Below, one piece after another: positions 6,047 to 6,096 of a stretch of 6,096 bases of DNA; the first letter of the stretch is position 1, and each line of letters opens with the position of its first letter. The DNA lies in the NCBI GenBank assembly GCA_035968095.1, contig JAWQFW010000289.1, positions 1-6,096 of the forward strand. The letters are read 5' to 3'. The notes below the pieces were generated by a model. The model did no database searches, was not told the DNA's origin, and saw only the letters and a program-made list of their open reading frames with translations. This DNA comes from IIICB1 sp035968095. GTDB lineage: Bacteria; Cyanobacteriota; Cyanobacteriia; Cyanobacteriales; SIO1D9. Both the position numbers and the translations under genes were made by a program.

Positions 6047-6096
6047 TGGGGACTGGGGACTGGTGACTGGTGACTGGTGACTGGGGACTGGTGACT
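6047..6096. repeat. Heptanucleotide tandem repeat (STRR type), runs off the window
   Basis: Seven head-to-tail 7-mers (TGGGGAC or TGGTGAC) fill 6047-6095, and the next unit begins at the last base. The order is GGGG, GGGG, GGTG, GGTG, GGTG, GGGG, GGTG. Such short tandemly repeated repetitive sequences are typical of filamentous cyanobacterial intergenic DNA. The array starts 1 nt after the stop codon of the TM2 gene, so it would form its 3' untranslated region. The full length is unknown. Confidence 0.95.

Overview
The window comes from a cyanobacterium. It carries six copies of the HIP1 octamer GCGATCGC, an aerobic-type chlorophyll cyclase (AcsF), a one-gene fusion of molybdate permease and ATPase of the kind known in cyanobacteria, and a heptanucleotide tandem repeat (TGGGGAC/TGGTGAC) of the STRR class common in filamentous cyanobacteria. 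The AT-rich intergenic DNA and the heptamer repeats suggest a filamentous species, but the sequence alone does not identify the genus.

Layout from left to right. (1) 34-1905, plus strand: a ModB-ModC fusion, the membrane channel and ATPase of a molybdate importer; its binding protein ModA is not in the window. (2) 1906-2223: a gap holding a broken gene. A good promoter, a Shine-Dalgarno sequence and the first ~32 codons of a DUF433 (antitoxin-like) protein run directly into about 3.7 copies of a 21-bp direct repeat, which supplies the stop codon. The rest of the gene is absent. (3) 2224-2907 and 2925-4055, both minus strand and 17 nt apart: a beta-ketoacyl-ACP synthase followed by an exported, beta-strand-rich protein of unknown family, probably one transcript. 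(4) 4176-5252, minus strand: acsF, followed by a clear intrinsic terminator at 4108-4141 that separates it from the ketosynthase gene. (5) 5253-5526: the divergent promoter region between acsF and the next gene. (6) 5527-6045, plus strand: a two-TM (TM2-domain) membrane protein with a C-terminal winged-helix-like domain. (7) 6047-6096: a heptamer tandem repeat that runs off the window.

Most of the window is ordinary cyanobacterial chromosome: molybdate uptake, chlorophyll synthesis, and one lipid- or polyketide-type condensing enzyme. I see no complete new system. The parts most worth a second look are the truncated DUF433 gene with its abutting 21-bp array, the ketosynthase/exported-protein pair, and the membrane-anchored winged-helix protein.
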